DNA of 64,000 bases from CAZVWJ01 sp964631325 (GCA_964631325.1 CAZVWJ010000007.1:25228-89227); one strand, 5' to 3'; positions 34,569 through 44,639 are shown, counted from the stretch's first letter. A program made the numbers and translations. The notes: a model not told the origin generated them from the letters alone.

Positions 34569-35804
34569 TCAATCAACGTTTTTCAAGGGGGGTGGGGCAA
34601 TTCTCAAATCTTCCCTGGCCGGTTTATTTTTAATTTTTTGAGGTTCTACGGATATTTTATTTTTGGTGCGAAACTCCGGCTGGACAGCCTTTGTATCCGG
34701 GGAAAGGGACCTGGTATCAGTAGCTGCAGTCTCAGAAACGGAGGGAGAATTTTTGTCTACTTTTCCCGGCCGGAGAGCTTCTCTCACTCTTATTTCATCC
34801 TTTTCACGCCAGTAAAAATGTTTAGGCTCTGAGTCAGATTTTGCAGATGTATCTGCTTTCACCACTTTATTCTTATCCATTTTATCAACTTTTGTATCTG
34901 ATTTTTGTGTTTTTTTAACCTGTCCCGGGGACTTAGCAACAGTCTCGGACCGGTCCTCCTTTCCAGGTAGAGATGCCTCAGCCGAACCGGCAGAATCCGA
35001 AACAGTTTCAGCCTGTTTTTTAGCACTGGTTTCAGCAGGAGAAGCCGTCGATGTATCGACATTTTTTTTATCAGCTTTGTCCGTCTTCACGGTTTGATCG
35101 GCTTCACTCTTTTTCTTAGCCGGCACTTTTTTTTCAGGTGATGCCTCTTTTTTTGGAGAGACTTTTTTTGGGCCGGGTTCTTCTTTTTTTAGGGGACCTT
35201 CAGTTTCCTTTTTTTTCACCGGGGCCGGCTTCCCCTTTTTATCCGGCGGAGTGGTATCACCGTTCAAACTGAAGTCAACCGGTTCAAACTTTGAGGGACG
35301 ACGTCGTCGCTTTTCCATATATTTTCTTTGCAGTTCAAACAACCGCGCCTTTAAATTAAGAGCCCGAGCGGCCTGATCCACGTTCAACCGTTCTTTATTT
35401 TGCCGGAACCAGATTAACCGGCGCCGGTTACGCTGTGGCTCAGAAAGGTTATTCCACCATTCACCAAGAAAAGCGGGTGTTTCCCGGTCCACGGGAATAT
35501 ATCCCCAGCGATACCGGGCCCCCAATTCTGCCGGAGTAAATTTACGCTGTTGCTCAACAAATCGGATCAATTCAAGCCGTTTCTCCCCGGAAAGCGAACT
35601 AAAAAATTTAGACCTAATTTCATTCTCCCGCCGTACGTTTTCCGGGTTGGGCCGAGCCATGACTGAAACAGGAAACACACTAAAGAAAATACACAGACTC
35701 AACCCCACACCAAGGAAAATATATGAAACCATCCTGATTGGTTTTCGATTTCCGGAACCTGGCAAAAAGAGGTTTTTGAGCTTCATTTTACTCCCCTGTT
35801 TCAT
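34569..35804 (-). CDS. Exported low-complexity protein, unknown
   Basis: A 411-residue protein with a signal peptide or anchor (YIFLGVGLSLCIFFSVFPVS VMA, about residues 28-50). A helical, basic domain follows (residues 55-165, rich in Arg and Trp: RYRWGYIPVDRETPAFLGEW, then RRRLIWFRQNKERLN). A long Lys/Pro/Ser/Thr/Asp-rich segment fills the rest. The composition resembles that of the TPR-anchored protein downstream, with KTDK/KVDKMDKNK runs. It is not recognised as a family member. It probably sits in the periplasm or at the outer membrane. Confidence 0.6.
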   Translation of the reverse strand: MKQGSKMKLKNLFLPGSGNRKPIRMVSYIFLGVGLSLCIFFSVFPVSVMARPNPENVRRENEIRSKFFSSLSGEKRLELIRFVEQQRKFTPAELGARYRWGYIPVDRETPAFLGEWWNNLSEPQRNRRRLIWFRQNKERLNVDQAARALNLKARLFELQRKYMEKRRRRPSKFEPVDFSLNGDTTPPDKKGKPAPVKKKETEGPLKKEEPGPKKVSPKKEASPEKKVPAKKKSEADQTVKTDKADKKNVDTSTASPAETSAKKQAETVSDSAGSAEASLPGKEDRSETVAKSPGQVKKTQKSDTKVDKMDKNKVVKADTSAKSDSEPKHFYWREKDEIRVREALRPGKVDKNSPSVSETAATDTRSLSPDTKAVQPEFRTKNKISVEPQKIKNKPAREDLRIAPPPLKNVD

Positions 35805-35824
35805 TGGCTATTGGGATGCGTCTA

Positions 35825-35928
35825 CTCTAAAAAGATCTTTAAACTGGCTTTTAAATTCCAGAGGGCCTTTAAAATTCGTTTTCACTCCCATCTAACTCTT
35901 CACCCATCAGGGGGGAAGAGTTTTTAGA
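35825..35928. mobile_element. MITE-like element, copy e
   Basis: Reverse-oriented relative of copy b: ACTCTAAAAAGATCTTTAAA at the left, and CTCTTCACCCATCAGGGGGGAAGAG (896-920 of 35 kb) at the right, ending TTTTTAGAG. Confidence 0.6.
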
Positions 35929-35934
35929 GAGGAC

Positions 35935-38202
35935 TCAATTGTTATTATTCGTTTCTCCTCGTGAATAATGTAAATTATCGAGAATTTTTTCAATCCTTGA
36001 AAAAGGCGGGGAAAAATAGTCGAATTCATATTCAACTTCCCCCGGCCACTCTCCGGCGGGAAACGCCCAATCGGAGATAGTAGTCTGCACTGTCTGTAAT
36101 TTAGCTTCCACTTCCTCGTCGGGAAATTTTTGAAAACCATAAAAAACGGCTCCATAAGGCCGGCAAATTAAAGACTCAGCAAATTTATCCTGGAGAAGCC
36201 GAGCAATACTATGAAGCCAGTTTACGGTCTTTTTCCGACCACAGGCGTTACCTACCTTTTCCTGGCCGGGAACCCAGAGTTCCCAGAACAACACAACTTC
36301 CGGGTCCTGCCGGAGCTGAGCCTGAGTTTGCTTTAACCAGGCAGAATAGTTCAGACAGGGAGTTAAAGAATCTTGCCGGGCCTGCAGTTTATCCTGGTAA
36401 GCACGATAATTAAAAAAAAGCCATTTATCGATTAACCCGGCTGTTTCCTCCAGCACTGTCAATTGCCGCCCCTCAAGCTCCGCCTGATTTTCAAAACAAA
36501 GCACAATAAACCCTACTAATTTTCCGCCACCGGTGGTTACCGACAAAATAACCAGGGATTCGGTATCCAGGGGCGCTTCAAAACCACTGAATTTATTAAC
36601 GTCCGGAAAAGTAAGCAATGCCCCATCCGAACCACTAATCCCGCTTATCAGTGAATTATCAACATCCACTGCCTCAGAGGGTTTCTGGCCGCCATAATAA
36701 GAAACAAGTTCAAAATACGAGTTATTCCGCCAGTAAAGTCCGGTACTAAGCGGTTTAAAAAACTCGTGCAGGGGCTGAATAATTTTTTTGCCCTGAGCGG
36801 CCGGATTGTCCTTTGTTTCAATCTGCGTTACTTCATCAACCCAACCGGAAAGTTGATCCCGGGCCCGCCTGGCGTCCTGGAGCGAAGTTGCTATTTCCAG
36901 CAGTTGTTCTAAGTAATCAAGCAACAGGCGAAAAATTTTTTTATCTTCCCGGGTGAAATATTCGGGCTCTTCATCAGCCAGAAAAATGAGCCCATATAGC
37001 CCTTCACCGGACTTAATGCCACCACCGAGGAAAGAACTCACTCCCGCCTGGCCAAATTTATCCAGCCGAGTTCCCCCCAGGGATTCCTTATTAACATTAT
37101 CCAGCCGTAAAATTTCTTCCGTATTACAGATCCACTGACGACAGCTCTCATAAACTTTACGGCGGGCCGGAGGGGAAATCGCAGCCAGGGATTCATTGTG
37201 GCCGTAAAAATCAATTTCATCGGCTGGTAAATAAGAACTGACTATTTCCAGAACTTTATTAATAGTACCGTCAAAATCGGCGGCTGCGAGGGGATTGACG
37301 GAATACAATTTTTCCAGCAACTTAAGTTTTTCCTTGCTTTGAAAGACCTGTTGAACAGAATAATCAAGTCCAAAGAGTTTTTCTATCCGGGAACAAAAAG
37401 TATCCACGGCTTCGTCGGCAGGCGTATCCGGTTTTTGCCATTCAAGGGCCAGCACGCCAATTAAACGCTCCCCTCGCGTCACAGGGTGAAATTCAACCCG
37501 GGAGAGATCAACCGGGTTACTGTGATATTGCAGGTTACGCCAATCCAGGCTCTGGCCCTGGAGAACAAAGCTTTCCTCATGTCTCAGAACCCAGCCCACG
37601 CTCTGACCAATGTCAGGTGTAAAAGTTGTATTCTCATTAATTTTTCCATAATTATTTATTTTATATCCCAGCGAAGCTTGCTGGTTACGAACGTGAAAAT
37701 AGAGGAGGTTAGCCAGTGAAAGTTCTTCAAAAGCCTGTTCAAAATTAAGGCGAATTAGCTCCCTGACTATTTTATCCGGTTCCTCTAACTGATCCTCCGT
37801 CCCCCGGATACGGGCAAAATCGGAATTACCATTATTCCTTGTTTCCGGTTCAGTTTCCTCCGCCAGAGAATCTCCTCTTAATTTATCAATAGCCTCAGAT
37901 TCAATAAAATTAGCGGCGAGGAAAGCCGGCAAATAAGGCAAACTTATAAACAGGGCCCAGAGCAACAAATCAAGTGAATTTAATTTATGCTGAAAAAAAG
38001 TATAATCGGCCGAAATAGCAAATATGGAAGGAATCACAACTAATTTTGAGGGAAGGATTAATCCACCGATAAGAACAACCACTCCAAAGAAAAAACGTCT
38101 TAAATACAGATAACCTCCGCCGGAAAAAACAGAAGCCGACCAGAATAAAAGTAAAATTAGGAAGGTAACAAAAGCCAGTTGATAGAAATATTTTTTATCC
38201 AT
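35935..38202 (-). CDS. Membrane GAF sensor with degenerate GGDEF-like C-terminus
   Basis: A 755-residue protein. The first 100 residues hold three or four membrane helices (AFVTFLILLLFWSASVF; RFFFGVVVLIGGLILP; LLLWALFISLPYLPAFLAA). Two or three GAF-like domains follow (about 140-280, 310-450, 470-610). The last domain starts DSLTPCLNYSAWLKQTQAQL and shows IARLLQDKFAESLICRPYGA VFYGF, the layout of a GGDEF domain with RPYGAVF where R.GGDEF would be. It therefore should not make cyclic-di-GMP. It may bind a nucleotide or act as a pure signalling scaffold. It has no kinase domain. The ppx gene lies 31 bases upstream. Confidence 0.65.
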   Translation of the reverse strand: MDKKYFYQLAFVTFLILLLFWSASVFSGGGYLYLRRFFFGVVVLIGGLILPSKLVVIPSIFAISADYTFFQHKLNSLDLLLWALFISLPYLPAFLAANFIESEAIDKLRGDSLAEETEPETRNNGNSDFARIRGTEDQLEEPDKIVRELIRLNFEQAFEELSLANLLYFHVRNQQASLGYKINNYGKINENTTFTPDIGQSVGWVLRHEESFVLQGQSLDWRNLQYHSNPVDLSRVEFHPVTRGERLIGVLALEWQKPDTPADEAVDTFCSRIEKLFGLDYSVQQVFQSKEKLKLLEKLYSVNPLAAADFDGTINKVLEIVSSYLPADEIDFYGHNESLAAISPPARRKVYESCRQWICNTEEILRLDNVNKESLGGTRLDKFGQAGVSSFLGGGIKSGEGLYGLIFLADEEPEYFTREDKKIFRLLLDYLEQLLEIATSLQDARRARDQLSGWVDEVTQIETKDNPAAQGKKIIQPLHEFFKPLSTGLYWRNNSYFELVSYYGGQKPSEAVDVDNSLISGISGSDGALLTFPDVNKFSGFEAPLDTESLVILSVTTGGGKLVGFIVLCFENQAELEGRQLTVLEETAGLIDKWLFFNYRAYQDKLQARQDSLTPCLNYSAWLKQTQAQLRQDPEVVLFWELWVPGQEKVGNACGRKKTVNWLHSIARLLQDKFAESLICRPYGAVFYGFQKFPDEEVEAKLQTVQTTISDWAFPAGEWPGEVEYEFDYFSPPFSRIEKILDNLHYSRGETNNNN

Positions 38203-38233
38203 TCAAATTCACCAGGTAAAATTTAGTCCGGAT

Positions 38234-39148
38234 TTACTCCTTTAAAACAGTATCCGCCAGTCCGGCAAGAATGCCAAAGTCGCTAACAATTGTCCGGGAT
38301 AATTGGAGGTATTCTAAAGTCTTAAGAATAATCTGCAAGCCGGGGAGAAGGACATCAGCCCGGCCCGGTGTAATAAGCGAAATTTCAGCTAATTTTTTCA
38401 CCGGGATATTCAATAATTCTTCTTCCAGGTCTTCAAGCACAGTTCGAGTCAGGGGCTGGCCATGAACCATTTCAGGCCGATATTCGGTCAGCCCCTGATG
38501 ATAGGCGGAAAGAGTAGTTCCCGTACCGCCGACCAAAACAAGTGGGCCGGGCTCATAATTTTCAGGGGCAAAAATTCGATCTAGCTCTTTTTTAATACAC
38601 TGAACAGCCGGACTGTTCCAATTTTTTTCCTGTAAACATTTTTCCTTAAGAGAAACCACACCAACCGGCAAACTTTCTACGGTTTCCGATTTACTCACGG
38701 AAGAAAAGGTTATCCATTCCGTGCTTCCACCACCAATATCCATAATTTTACCCCGGACTACTTCAGGCAGGGAAGCCTTAACGCCACGACAGGTAAGGGC
38801 TCCTTCCTTTTCTCCGGAAATCAACTCGGGGGGAACTCCGGTTATCTCCTGAACTCTGGCAAAAAAACGTGCACTATTATCAGCTCGCCGGCAGGCACTG
38901 GTTGCTACCCCGGCCTGCCATTGACCGCCCCTTTCAGCAACTACTGCAGCAAATTCCTCGAGAACGGAAGTAACCCGTTTCATAGCAGGCTCAGATAAAT
39001 AGCCGGTAGAAGAAATTCCTTCACCCAGCCGGGTCACCCGGGCCCCACGAGCAACAACCCGCCGGGGCTGAAAACCGGAATTATCTTCCACCAGTAAAAA
39101 CCGGGTGGAATTAGTTCCCAGGTCAAAAAACGCAGACGGGGCGTTCAT
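38234..39148 (-). CDS. Ppx/GppA family phosphatase
   Basis: A 304-residue protein of the exopolyphosphatase/pppGpp-phosphatase family, actin-like ATPase fold: FFDLGTNSTRFLLVE (phosphate 1), GVATSACRRADNSARFFARV, ISGEKEGALTCRGV and MDIGGGSTEWITF (phosphate 2). The length equals the two-domain short form without the HD extension. It should hydrolyse polyphosphate or pppGpp. I use the ATG at 39148; a TTG at 39160 adds four residues. It is transcribed behind smc and the small membrane protein. Confidence 0.88.
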   Translation of the reverse strand: MNAPSAFFDLGTNSTRFLLVEDNSGFQPRRVVARGARVTRLGEGISSTGYLSEPAMKRVTSVLEEFAAVVAERGGQWQAGVATSACRRADNSARFFARVQEITGVPPELISGEKEGALTCRGVKASLPEVVRGKIMDIGGGSTEWITFSSVSKSETVESLPVGVVSLKEKCLQEKNWNSPAVQCIKKELDRIFAPENYEPGPLVLVGGTGTTLSAYHQGLTEYRPEMVHGQPLTRTVLEDLEEELLNIPVKKLAEISLITPGRADVLLPGLQIILKTLEYLQLSRTIVSDFGILAGLADTVLKE

Positions 39149-39180
39149 CGTTGAATCCAAGAAACATAATTTCGATAATT

Positions 39181-39543
39181 TTAAAAATTCCCGATTAAAT
39201 CCGGAGCTTTACGCCGGCTGACGGGCGGTATTTTATACTGTTCCGATTTTACATCAGGACCATAATCAGAAATTCTTTCTACTTTTTTCTGTAATAACCG
39301 GGGGATAATTTCCCGCGGAAGTAGAAGCGGTGAGGTTGTATTCAACACCCCGACTACAGCCGGTGGATCCGCGCTCCAATCTTTGAGTTCAATTGCTGAA
39401 ACTGCTTCCAGTCTGACCTGACGGTCAGAAAAAACTTGACGGATGAAGTAATAGGAACTACCGCAAAAAATTAATAAAAGAATCCCGCCAAGAGCAAGCC
39501 GCCAATTTTCTAATATCCACTCCCGGACGGCTTCCCAATCCAT
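39181..39543 (-). CDS. Small single-pass membrane protein, unknown
   Basis: A 120-residue protein: an N-terminal amphipathic stretch (MDWEAVREWILENWR), one membrane helix (LALGGILLLIFCGSSYYFI, residues 16-34) and a soluble tail of about 85 residues ending RRKAPDLIGNF. The family is not recognised. It lies two bases behind smc and 32 before ppx, so it is part of that operon. Confidence 0.65.
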   Translation of the reverse strand: MDWEAVREWILENWRLALGGILLLIFCGSSYYFIRQVFSDRQVRLEAVSAIELKDWSADPPAVVGVLNTTSPLLLPREIIPRLLQKKVERISDYGPDVKSEQYKIPPVSRRKAPDLIGNF

Positions 39544-39545
39544 TA

Positions 39546-42500
39546 TTAACCAACCGCTTCCTCACGCCAACTTTCGGCTTCCGGTAAGTCCAGGGCCACC
39601 ACAGTAGAAACTCCCGATTCCTCCATTGTAATCCCATAAAGTTGGGAGGCAGCCTGCATAGTGATTTTATTATGCGTAATCATCACGAACTGTGTTTCAC
39701 TGCAGTAACGGTGAATCAAGTTGATAAGCTGACTCACGTTTTCATCATCAAAGGGAGCATCAACCTCATCGAGAAAACAAAAGGGAGTAGGATGATACTC
39801 GAAGAGGGCAAACTGGAAGGCAATAGCAACCAGGGTTTTCTCTCCGCCTGAAAGAGCGGACATCGTCTTAAGATTTTCTCCCGGGGGCTCAACCTCTATT
39901 TTAACCCCAGAGTTCAAAACGGGATCCTCTGTTAGCTCAAGCTTACCATGGCCGCCGCCAAAAAGCTCTGTAACAAAGTCGGCGAAATACTCCTGTATTT
40001 CACGAAAAGCTTCTAAAAATTGTTCCCTCGCCTTGTGATTCAGCCGATCAATGATATCTTCCAGCCGTTCACAGGACTGTTCCAGGTCCTGTTTTTGCCG
40101 GCGGGTGGAACTAACCTTTTCTCGCACTTCAACGACTTCCTTTTCAGCCAGCATATTGACCGGCTGCAATTCCCGCAACTGTTGCTTCAATTGACTTATT
40201 TTATTCTTTATTTCCGCAGCGTTGTATTCGTCCAGCCCACCTCGCTCAAACTCCGGATGTTCTATTTCAGCCCGAGAAAAGTCAAAATCTTCCCGAAGAA
40301 TTTTTTTCTGTTCTTCACGTCGTTTTTTCAGGTTAATTTTTTGATGTTTAAGATTGTCCAACCTGGTTTCCTTCTTTCCCACCAGGTTTTCTTTTTCCTG
40401 GAGCCGGGAATTAATCTCTTCAAGCTGATCCTGCCGGGAATTTCGCAACCGGTTATAACTTGATTTGATTTCTCGCCAGACTTCTGTTTCATTTTTCAGA
40501 CGCAACTCCCGTAATTTAGCCCGGGTACACTTTTTCTCATTATTCAACCATTTTTTACTGCGACGATAATTCTGAGATTGAATCCGACTAATTTCATCAG
40601 ATAACTCTTTTCGACGCTGAGTAAGTTGATCAATTCGCTCGCGACATCGTTGAACATTGGAGTGAGCGGTGTGACTTTTCTTTTCTACCTTTCGCCAACT
40701 CTGCTGGGAATCTTCCAACAAACGCTCATATTTCTGTAATTTATTCCTGTATTCCGCCTGTTGCGCCTGGCGGTGCTTGTCGCGTTCTTTGATGGTGGAA
40801 GATATTTCAGCCGCCGCACAACGGGCATTGGAATTACGCAATTTTTTCATTTCAATTTCTGCTAATTGCAGCAGCAAACTGCGATAATTATTCCGCTGGC
40901 TGTTAATCCGGTGGAGGCTTCCACTTAATTTTTCATAAGCTTCACGAGCTTCACTCTGAATCCCCCGCAGAGCGCTGGCTACTTTGGAACGACGGGCGTC
41001 GAGTTGTTTTAAAAGAGTGGACACCGAGACAGTTTTACGATCAAATTTATCCACCCGCTCAGAAAGTGTTCGCTGTTTTTCCCGAAGACGGTTAATCTTC
41101 CGGGTACGACCCACCAGATTTACCTGGTTGTTATTAAAATTACCAGTACTTACCACGCCATCGGAAGCTATTATTTCGCCTTCGGGAGTCACTGCTTTCC
41201 AGTTGGCTTGATGACCATTTTCCCCAAGTAGCTCTTTACCGGCAGAAAAATCCTTTACCACGAAAAAATCGCGGAGTACGTATTCAAGAACAGGGGCGAT
41301 CCCCCGGTCATATTCCACAAACCGGGTGGCCGGGCCAAGAACCCGGGAATACGAATCCAGTTCTTTGTCGGGAGGGGAAAAGTTTAATTGACGTAACCGG
41401 TTGAGACAGAGAAAATTAACCCGCCCCATCTCTTCTGTTTCCCTGTGGTGCACCAGTTCTTGGACCGTGGATATATCCCGAACCACAATCGCCTGGTTAT
41501 ATTTCCCCAGGGCACTACCCAGTGCGTCTTGAAACCGTGGTTGGACTTCAATCAAGTTGGCCAGAACTCCTTTAACCCCTTCCTCTGCTTGTTGGTTCAC
41601 TAAACTCATAATCTCCCGGACTCCATCAAAGTAACCCTGGTAATTTTTCTGGAGGCTGTGCAAAGTCTGTCGACGGCTGTTTACCTTTTCTTGTTGGCGC
41701 TCCAACTTTTCCTGGTTCCGGACAAATTCATTTTTTAGCTTTTCCAGGGAACGGACCTGACGGTCAATAAGTCGTAAACTCCGGTGCAATTCTACTTTTT
41801 CAGTTTCCGTCTCACTATACCGCCGGAGATTTTCACGACATATATTTAATCCCTCTCTCAACCGAGAGCGAACCCCGGCTATTTTATCGGAGAGTTTGCG
41901 ATAATCAGAATCTAAATTATCCTCTTCCTCCCGCAAGCTTTTTACCCAGTGTTGATATTCACTTTCCTCACTGATTTGAAAGAGACTGTTGCTTCGTAGT
42001 TCAGACAATTGCTCGTCCAATTCATCGCATTGTATTCGGAGGGCTGTTTCTCTTTTGTCCAGGAGGGAGGCTGTTTGGTCATATATACTCTCCCGCAGAC
42101 GAGATTCGTACAGTTTTTCATACTCTCCGGCAAGGTCGGAAAAAATGCGGGCTAACTGTTGTAAATAATTTTCTTTGCGAGCCCGGTCGCCCCGGATCTG
42201 GTCTTCCAGTTCTTCGGCCAGCAAGGCGAAACTCGAACGGTCCCGGGAGGCCTTCTGACAGCCATCCCGACTATTTAAAGCCTGTTTTTCCATCCAGCCG
42301 AAGCGCTGTTCAAGCCGGGACAATTCAGCCTGAAAATTATCTTTTCTATCCTTTATTTTTTGTTTTCGCTGACAGAGCTGCTCGTATTTACCGGTGGTCT
42401 CATCAATCTGGTTTTCTATCTTCTCCAATTTATCCCGGTGCTGAATGAATTTACGCCAGGCCTGTTCAACCTGAAACTGCCGCAATTTCCGCTGGATTTC

Positions 42501-43142
42501 CTTGACCTGTTCTGCCTTTTCAGCCTGCGTTTCAAGCTGACTCAACCGGCCCTGATTTTTACGAAGTTCTTCCTCAACAGTCAACAAATCCTCACGGGTC
42601 TGGGCTAATCTTTTTTTAGTTAAATCACGTCGATGTCTGTAAGTGGCTACTCCGGCCGCCTCCTCAACGATTTCCCGCCGGTCCGCCGGTTTACTTTTAA
42701 CCAGTTCCTGGACCTCGCCTTGACCAATAACCGAATACAATTCCTGGCCAATCCCCGTATCCCGAAACAAATCCTTAATATCCCGCAATCGAACTTTTTC
42801 CCCGTCAAGAAAATATGTCCCCTGACCATCCTGAGCGACCGCACGACCCACTTCGATTTCTTTTTTACCAAGCCAATCTTCGCAATCTGAAAAGGTAAGA
42901 AAAGCAGACGCACTATTTTTACTGGCCCGGCGAGCATTACCGTTAGAGATCACGTCACTTATCTGTTCCCCCCGCAACTGTTTGGGACTCTGTTCACCCA
43001 GGACCCAACGCACCGCGTCAAGGATATTGCTCTTACCACAACCATTGGGCCCGACAATATTGGTAATTCCACCATCAAGTTCAATAGATGTTTTCGTATA
43101 GAATGACTTAAAACCATTCAAAACAATTTTGCTCAAATACAA
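39546..43142 (-). CDS. smc: Chromosome segregation ATPase SMC
   Basis: A 1,198-residue SMC. The N-terminal head has Walker A GPNGCGKSN (about residues 32-40). Long coiled coils flank a hinge at about 515-640 (GVKGVLANLIEVQPRFQDAL). The C-terminal head has signature ALSGGEKTLVAIAFQFALF and Walker B FCFLDEVDAPFDD. It folds and segregates the chromosome as a dimer with ScpA/ScpB, which are not in the window. The TTG start at 43142 has AGAGGG seven bases upstream. Length and motifs are normal, and it opens a run of small genes. Confidence 0.96.
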   Translation of the reverse strand: MYLSKIVLNGFKSFYTKTSIELDGGITNIVGPNGCGKSNILDAVRWVLGEQSPKQLRGEQISDVISNGNARRASKNSASAFLTFSDCEDWLGKKEIEVGRAVAQDGQGTYFLDGEKVRLRDIKDLFRDTGIGQELYSVIGQGEVQELVKSKPADRREIVEEAAGVATYRHRRDLTKKRLAQTREDLLTVEEELRKNQGRLSQLETQAEKAEQVKEIQRKLRQFQVEQAWRKFIQHRDKLEKIENQIDETTGKYEQLCQRKQKIKDRKDNFQAELSRLEQRFGWMEKQALNSRDGCQKASRDRSSFALLAEELEDQIRGDRARKENYLQQLARIFSDLAGEYEKLYESRLRESIYDQTASLLDKRETALRIQCDELDEQLSELRSNSLFQISEESEYQHWVKSLREEEDNLDSDYRKLSDKIAGVRSRLREGLNICRENLRRYSETETEKVELHRSLRLIDRQVRSLEKLKNEFVRNQEKLERQQEKVNSRRQTLHSLQKNYQGYFDGVREIMSLVNQQAEEGVKGVLANLIEVQPRFQDALGSALGKYNQAIVVRDISTVQELVHHRETEEMGRVNFLCLNRLRQLNFSPPDKELDSYSRVLGPATRFVEYDRGIAPVLEYVLRDFFVVKDFSAGKELLGENGHQANWKAVTPEGEIIASDGVVSTGNFNNNQVNLVGRTRKINRLREKQRTLSERVDKFDRKTVSVSTLLKQLDARRSKVASALRGIQSEAREAYEKLSGSLHRINSQRNNYRSLLLQLAEIEMKKLRNSNARCAAAEISSTIKERDKHRQAQQAEYRNKLQKYERLLEDSQQSWRKVEKKSHTAHSNVQRCRERIDQLTQRRKELSDEISRIQSQNYRRSKKWLNNEKKCTRAKLRELRLKNETEVWREIKSSYNRLRNSRQDQLEEINSRLQEKENLVGKKETRLDNLKHQKINLKKRREEQKKILREDFDFSRAEIEHPEFERGGLDEYNAAEIKNKISQLKQQLRELQPVNMLAEKEVVEVREKVSSTRRQKQDLEQSCERLEDIIDRLNHKAREQFLEAFREIQEYFADFVTELFGGGHGKLELTEDPVLNSGVKIEVEPPGENLKTMSALSGGEKTLVAIAFQFALFEYHPTPFCFLDEVDAPFDDENVSQLINLIHRYCSETQFVMITHNKITMQAASQLYGITMEESGVSTVVALDLPEAESWREEAVG

Positions 43143-43180
43143 GATTATCCCTCTATTTCTCCGGAGAAAGTCCCACCCGG

Positions 43181-43963
43181 TTAGTTTCTATACATACGGC
43201 CGTTTTGTATATAATCGTCAAAAACCCGGAAAAATATTACCGTTCCCAGGCCAAACGACAAAAAGCTTGCTACCAGTCCAACTGAATAATAATAAATGGA
43301 GTGCGGTGGAATCAGGCTGAAGCTCCGGCCCAGCTCAGAAAGATAGGAATGAGGAATTAGATAATGCAAAGGATACAACCAGACCGGCAGCCAGGCAGGT
43401 CGAATAAAAACTCCCCCGAAAAATTCAAATAAACGACTAATCCCCCATCGAATCGACCCCGGACTTTCCACGAATAATTGAAAGCTGTGCACCAACAGCC
43501 CACAGCCCACAGCCCCGGGAACCAGAATTAAGAACAGCACCCAGTAATAGGGAGAAAAAAGAAAAGTGAATCTAATTCCAGCCATGGAAAGCATCACGGA
43601 AAACAAAACCAGTGCTCCCAGATTGAGCAGCCAGTTTCGCAAAACTCCTGAAAATACAAATAAATAAGAAAAAAGAGGCGCTAAAAACCAGGCCGACGGA
43701 ATCCGGTTAGTGGCCAGTGCTTCCCCGGTTTTCAAAAAGGGATGAAGAAGTAAGAGGGTACAGAAACCCACCGTTATGGACTTAACTATTTCTTGAACCG
43801 CCGGATCACCACCGGAAGTAAAGAAGCTGATGAATATTCCGGTAATGGCTAACAGGCCAACTAACCGACTCAGCTCTATCCAACCCCGGTCCAGTAATCC
43901 CTGCAGTTCCCACTCCAACCAACTCCGCCACTGGGTGGGACCGGGGAAGTCAAACTCAACCAT
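43181..43963 (-). CDS. ABC-2-like membrane permease
   Basis: A 260-residue protein with six hydrophobic segments, the layout of ABC-2/heme-exporter-B type permeases: SRLVGLLAITGIFISFF, SITVGFCTLLLLHPFL, FLAPLFSYLFVFSGVL, LNLGALVLFSVMLSMAG, YYWVLFLILVPGAVGCGLL, and a last one near the end (YYSVGLVASFLSFGLGTVIF). The start overlaps the stop of the ATPase gene by eight bases, so they form one exporter. The sequence FIRPAWLPVWLYPLHYLIPHSYL is typical of this fold. The substrate is unknown. Confidence 0.72.
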   Translation of the reverse strand: MVEFDFPGPTQWRSWLEWELQGLLDRGWIELSRLVGLLAITGIFISFFTSGGDPAVQEIVKSITVGFCTLLLLHPFLKTGEALATNRIPSAWFLAPLFSYLFVFSGVLRNWLLNLGALVLFSVMLSMAGIRFTFLFSPYYWVLFLILVPGAVGCGLLVHSFQLFVESPGSIRWGISRLFEFFGGVFIRPAWLPVWLYPLHYLIPHSYLSELGRSFSLIPPHSIYYYSVGLVASFLSFGLGTVIFFRVFDDYIQNGRMYRN

Positions 43964-44639
43964 AACTGACCTTCCTCCCCTCGGCTAATTTCAATTTACG
44001 ATGCTCAAGTCCTTCAATTAATAAAGTTTCGGTAGAGGCAAGGATTAAAGTCATCCCCTGCTGTTGAAGTCCCTGTAGCAACTTTTTCAACTGCCCCCGG
44101 GCCGACGGGGCCATAAATTTATCAGGTTCATCAAGGAGCAACAGCTCCGGTGAACAAATCAAGCCACCAGCCAGATTGACCTGATTAATGGTTCCGGGAG
44201 ATAATTCCCCGAGCCGAGTGTCCCGGGCCCCGGCGTCAATTTGCACGTAATCAAGGGACTCCTCCACTCTTCTTTCCTGTTCTCTCCCGGATATTCCATA
44301 CCAGCCGGCCAGCAAACGCAGGTTACGTCGCGGAGAAAGGGTGGAATCAAATCTATTTTTTTCCGGGCGAACCAGGCCGATTTTTTTCCGGAGAGAAGAA
44401 GATTCAACGGGATCTTTAGAAAAGATCCTGACTTCACCTGAGTCCGGCCGATAAAGACCGGCCAACAAATTTACGAGAACAGATTTTCCGGCACCGGCCG
44501 GACCGGTAATATAGAGACATTCACCGCCGGGATGTTCAAATGACAAATTATCGATTGCCCGCACCTCAAGCGGATTAAACAGTTGTTCCCAGCTTGAACC
44601 ACAGTTGAATTTTTTGCATACCTCAGACAATAAAATCAT
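43956..44639 (-). CDS. Divergent ABC transporter ATPase
   Basis: A 227-residue ATPase of the ABC-2 type. Walker A GPAGAGKS is intact and Walker B LLLLDEPD is present. Several switch residues differ from the rule: the Q-loop Gln is replaced (GLVRPEKN), the signature is LSPGTINQ rather than LSGGQ, and the switch His is Thr (LASTETLL). It may bind ATP but hydrolyse it slowly, or the pair may work as a regulated exporter or assembly factor. It is followed by the permease, and an adjacent divergent gap holds the promoters. Confidence 0.75.
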   Translation of the reverse strand: MILLSEVCKKFNCGSSWEQLFNPLEVRAIDNLSFEHPGGECLYITGPAGAGKSVLVNLLAGLYRPDSGEVRIFSKDPVESSSLRKKIGLVRPEKNRFDSTLSPRRNLRLLAGWYGISGREQERRVEESLDYVQIDAGARDTRLGELSPGTINQVNLAGGLICSPELLLLDEPDKFMAPSARGQLKKLLQGLQQQGMTLILASTETLLIEGLEHRKLKLAEGRKVSYG

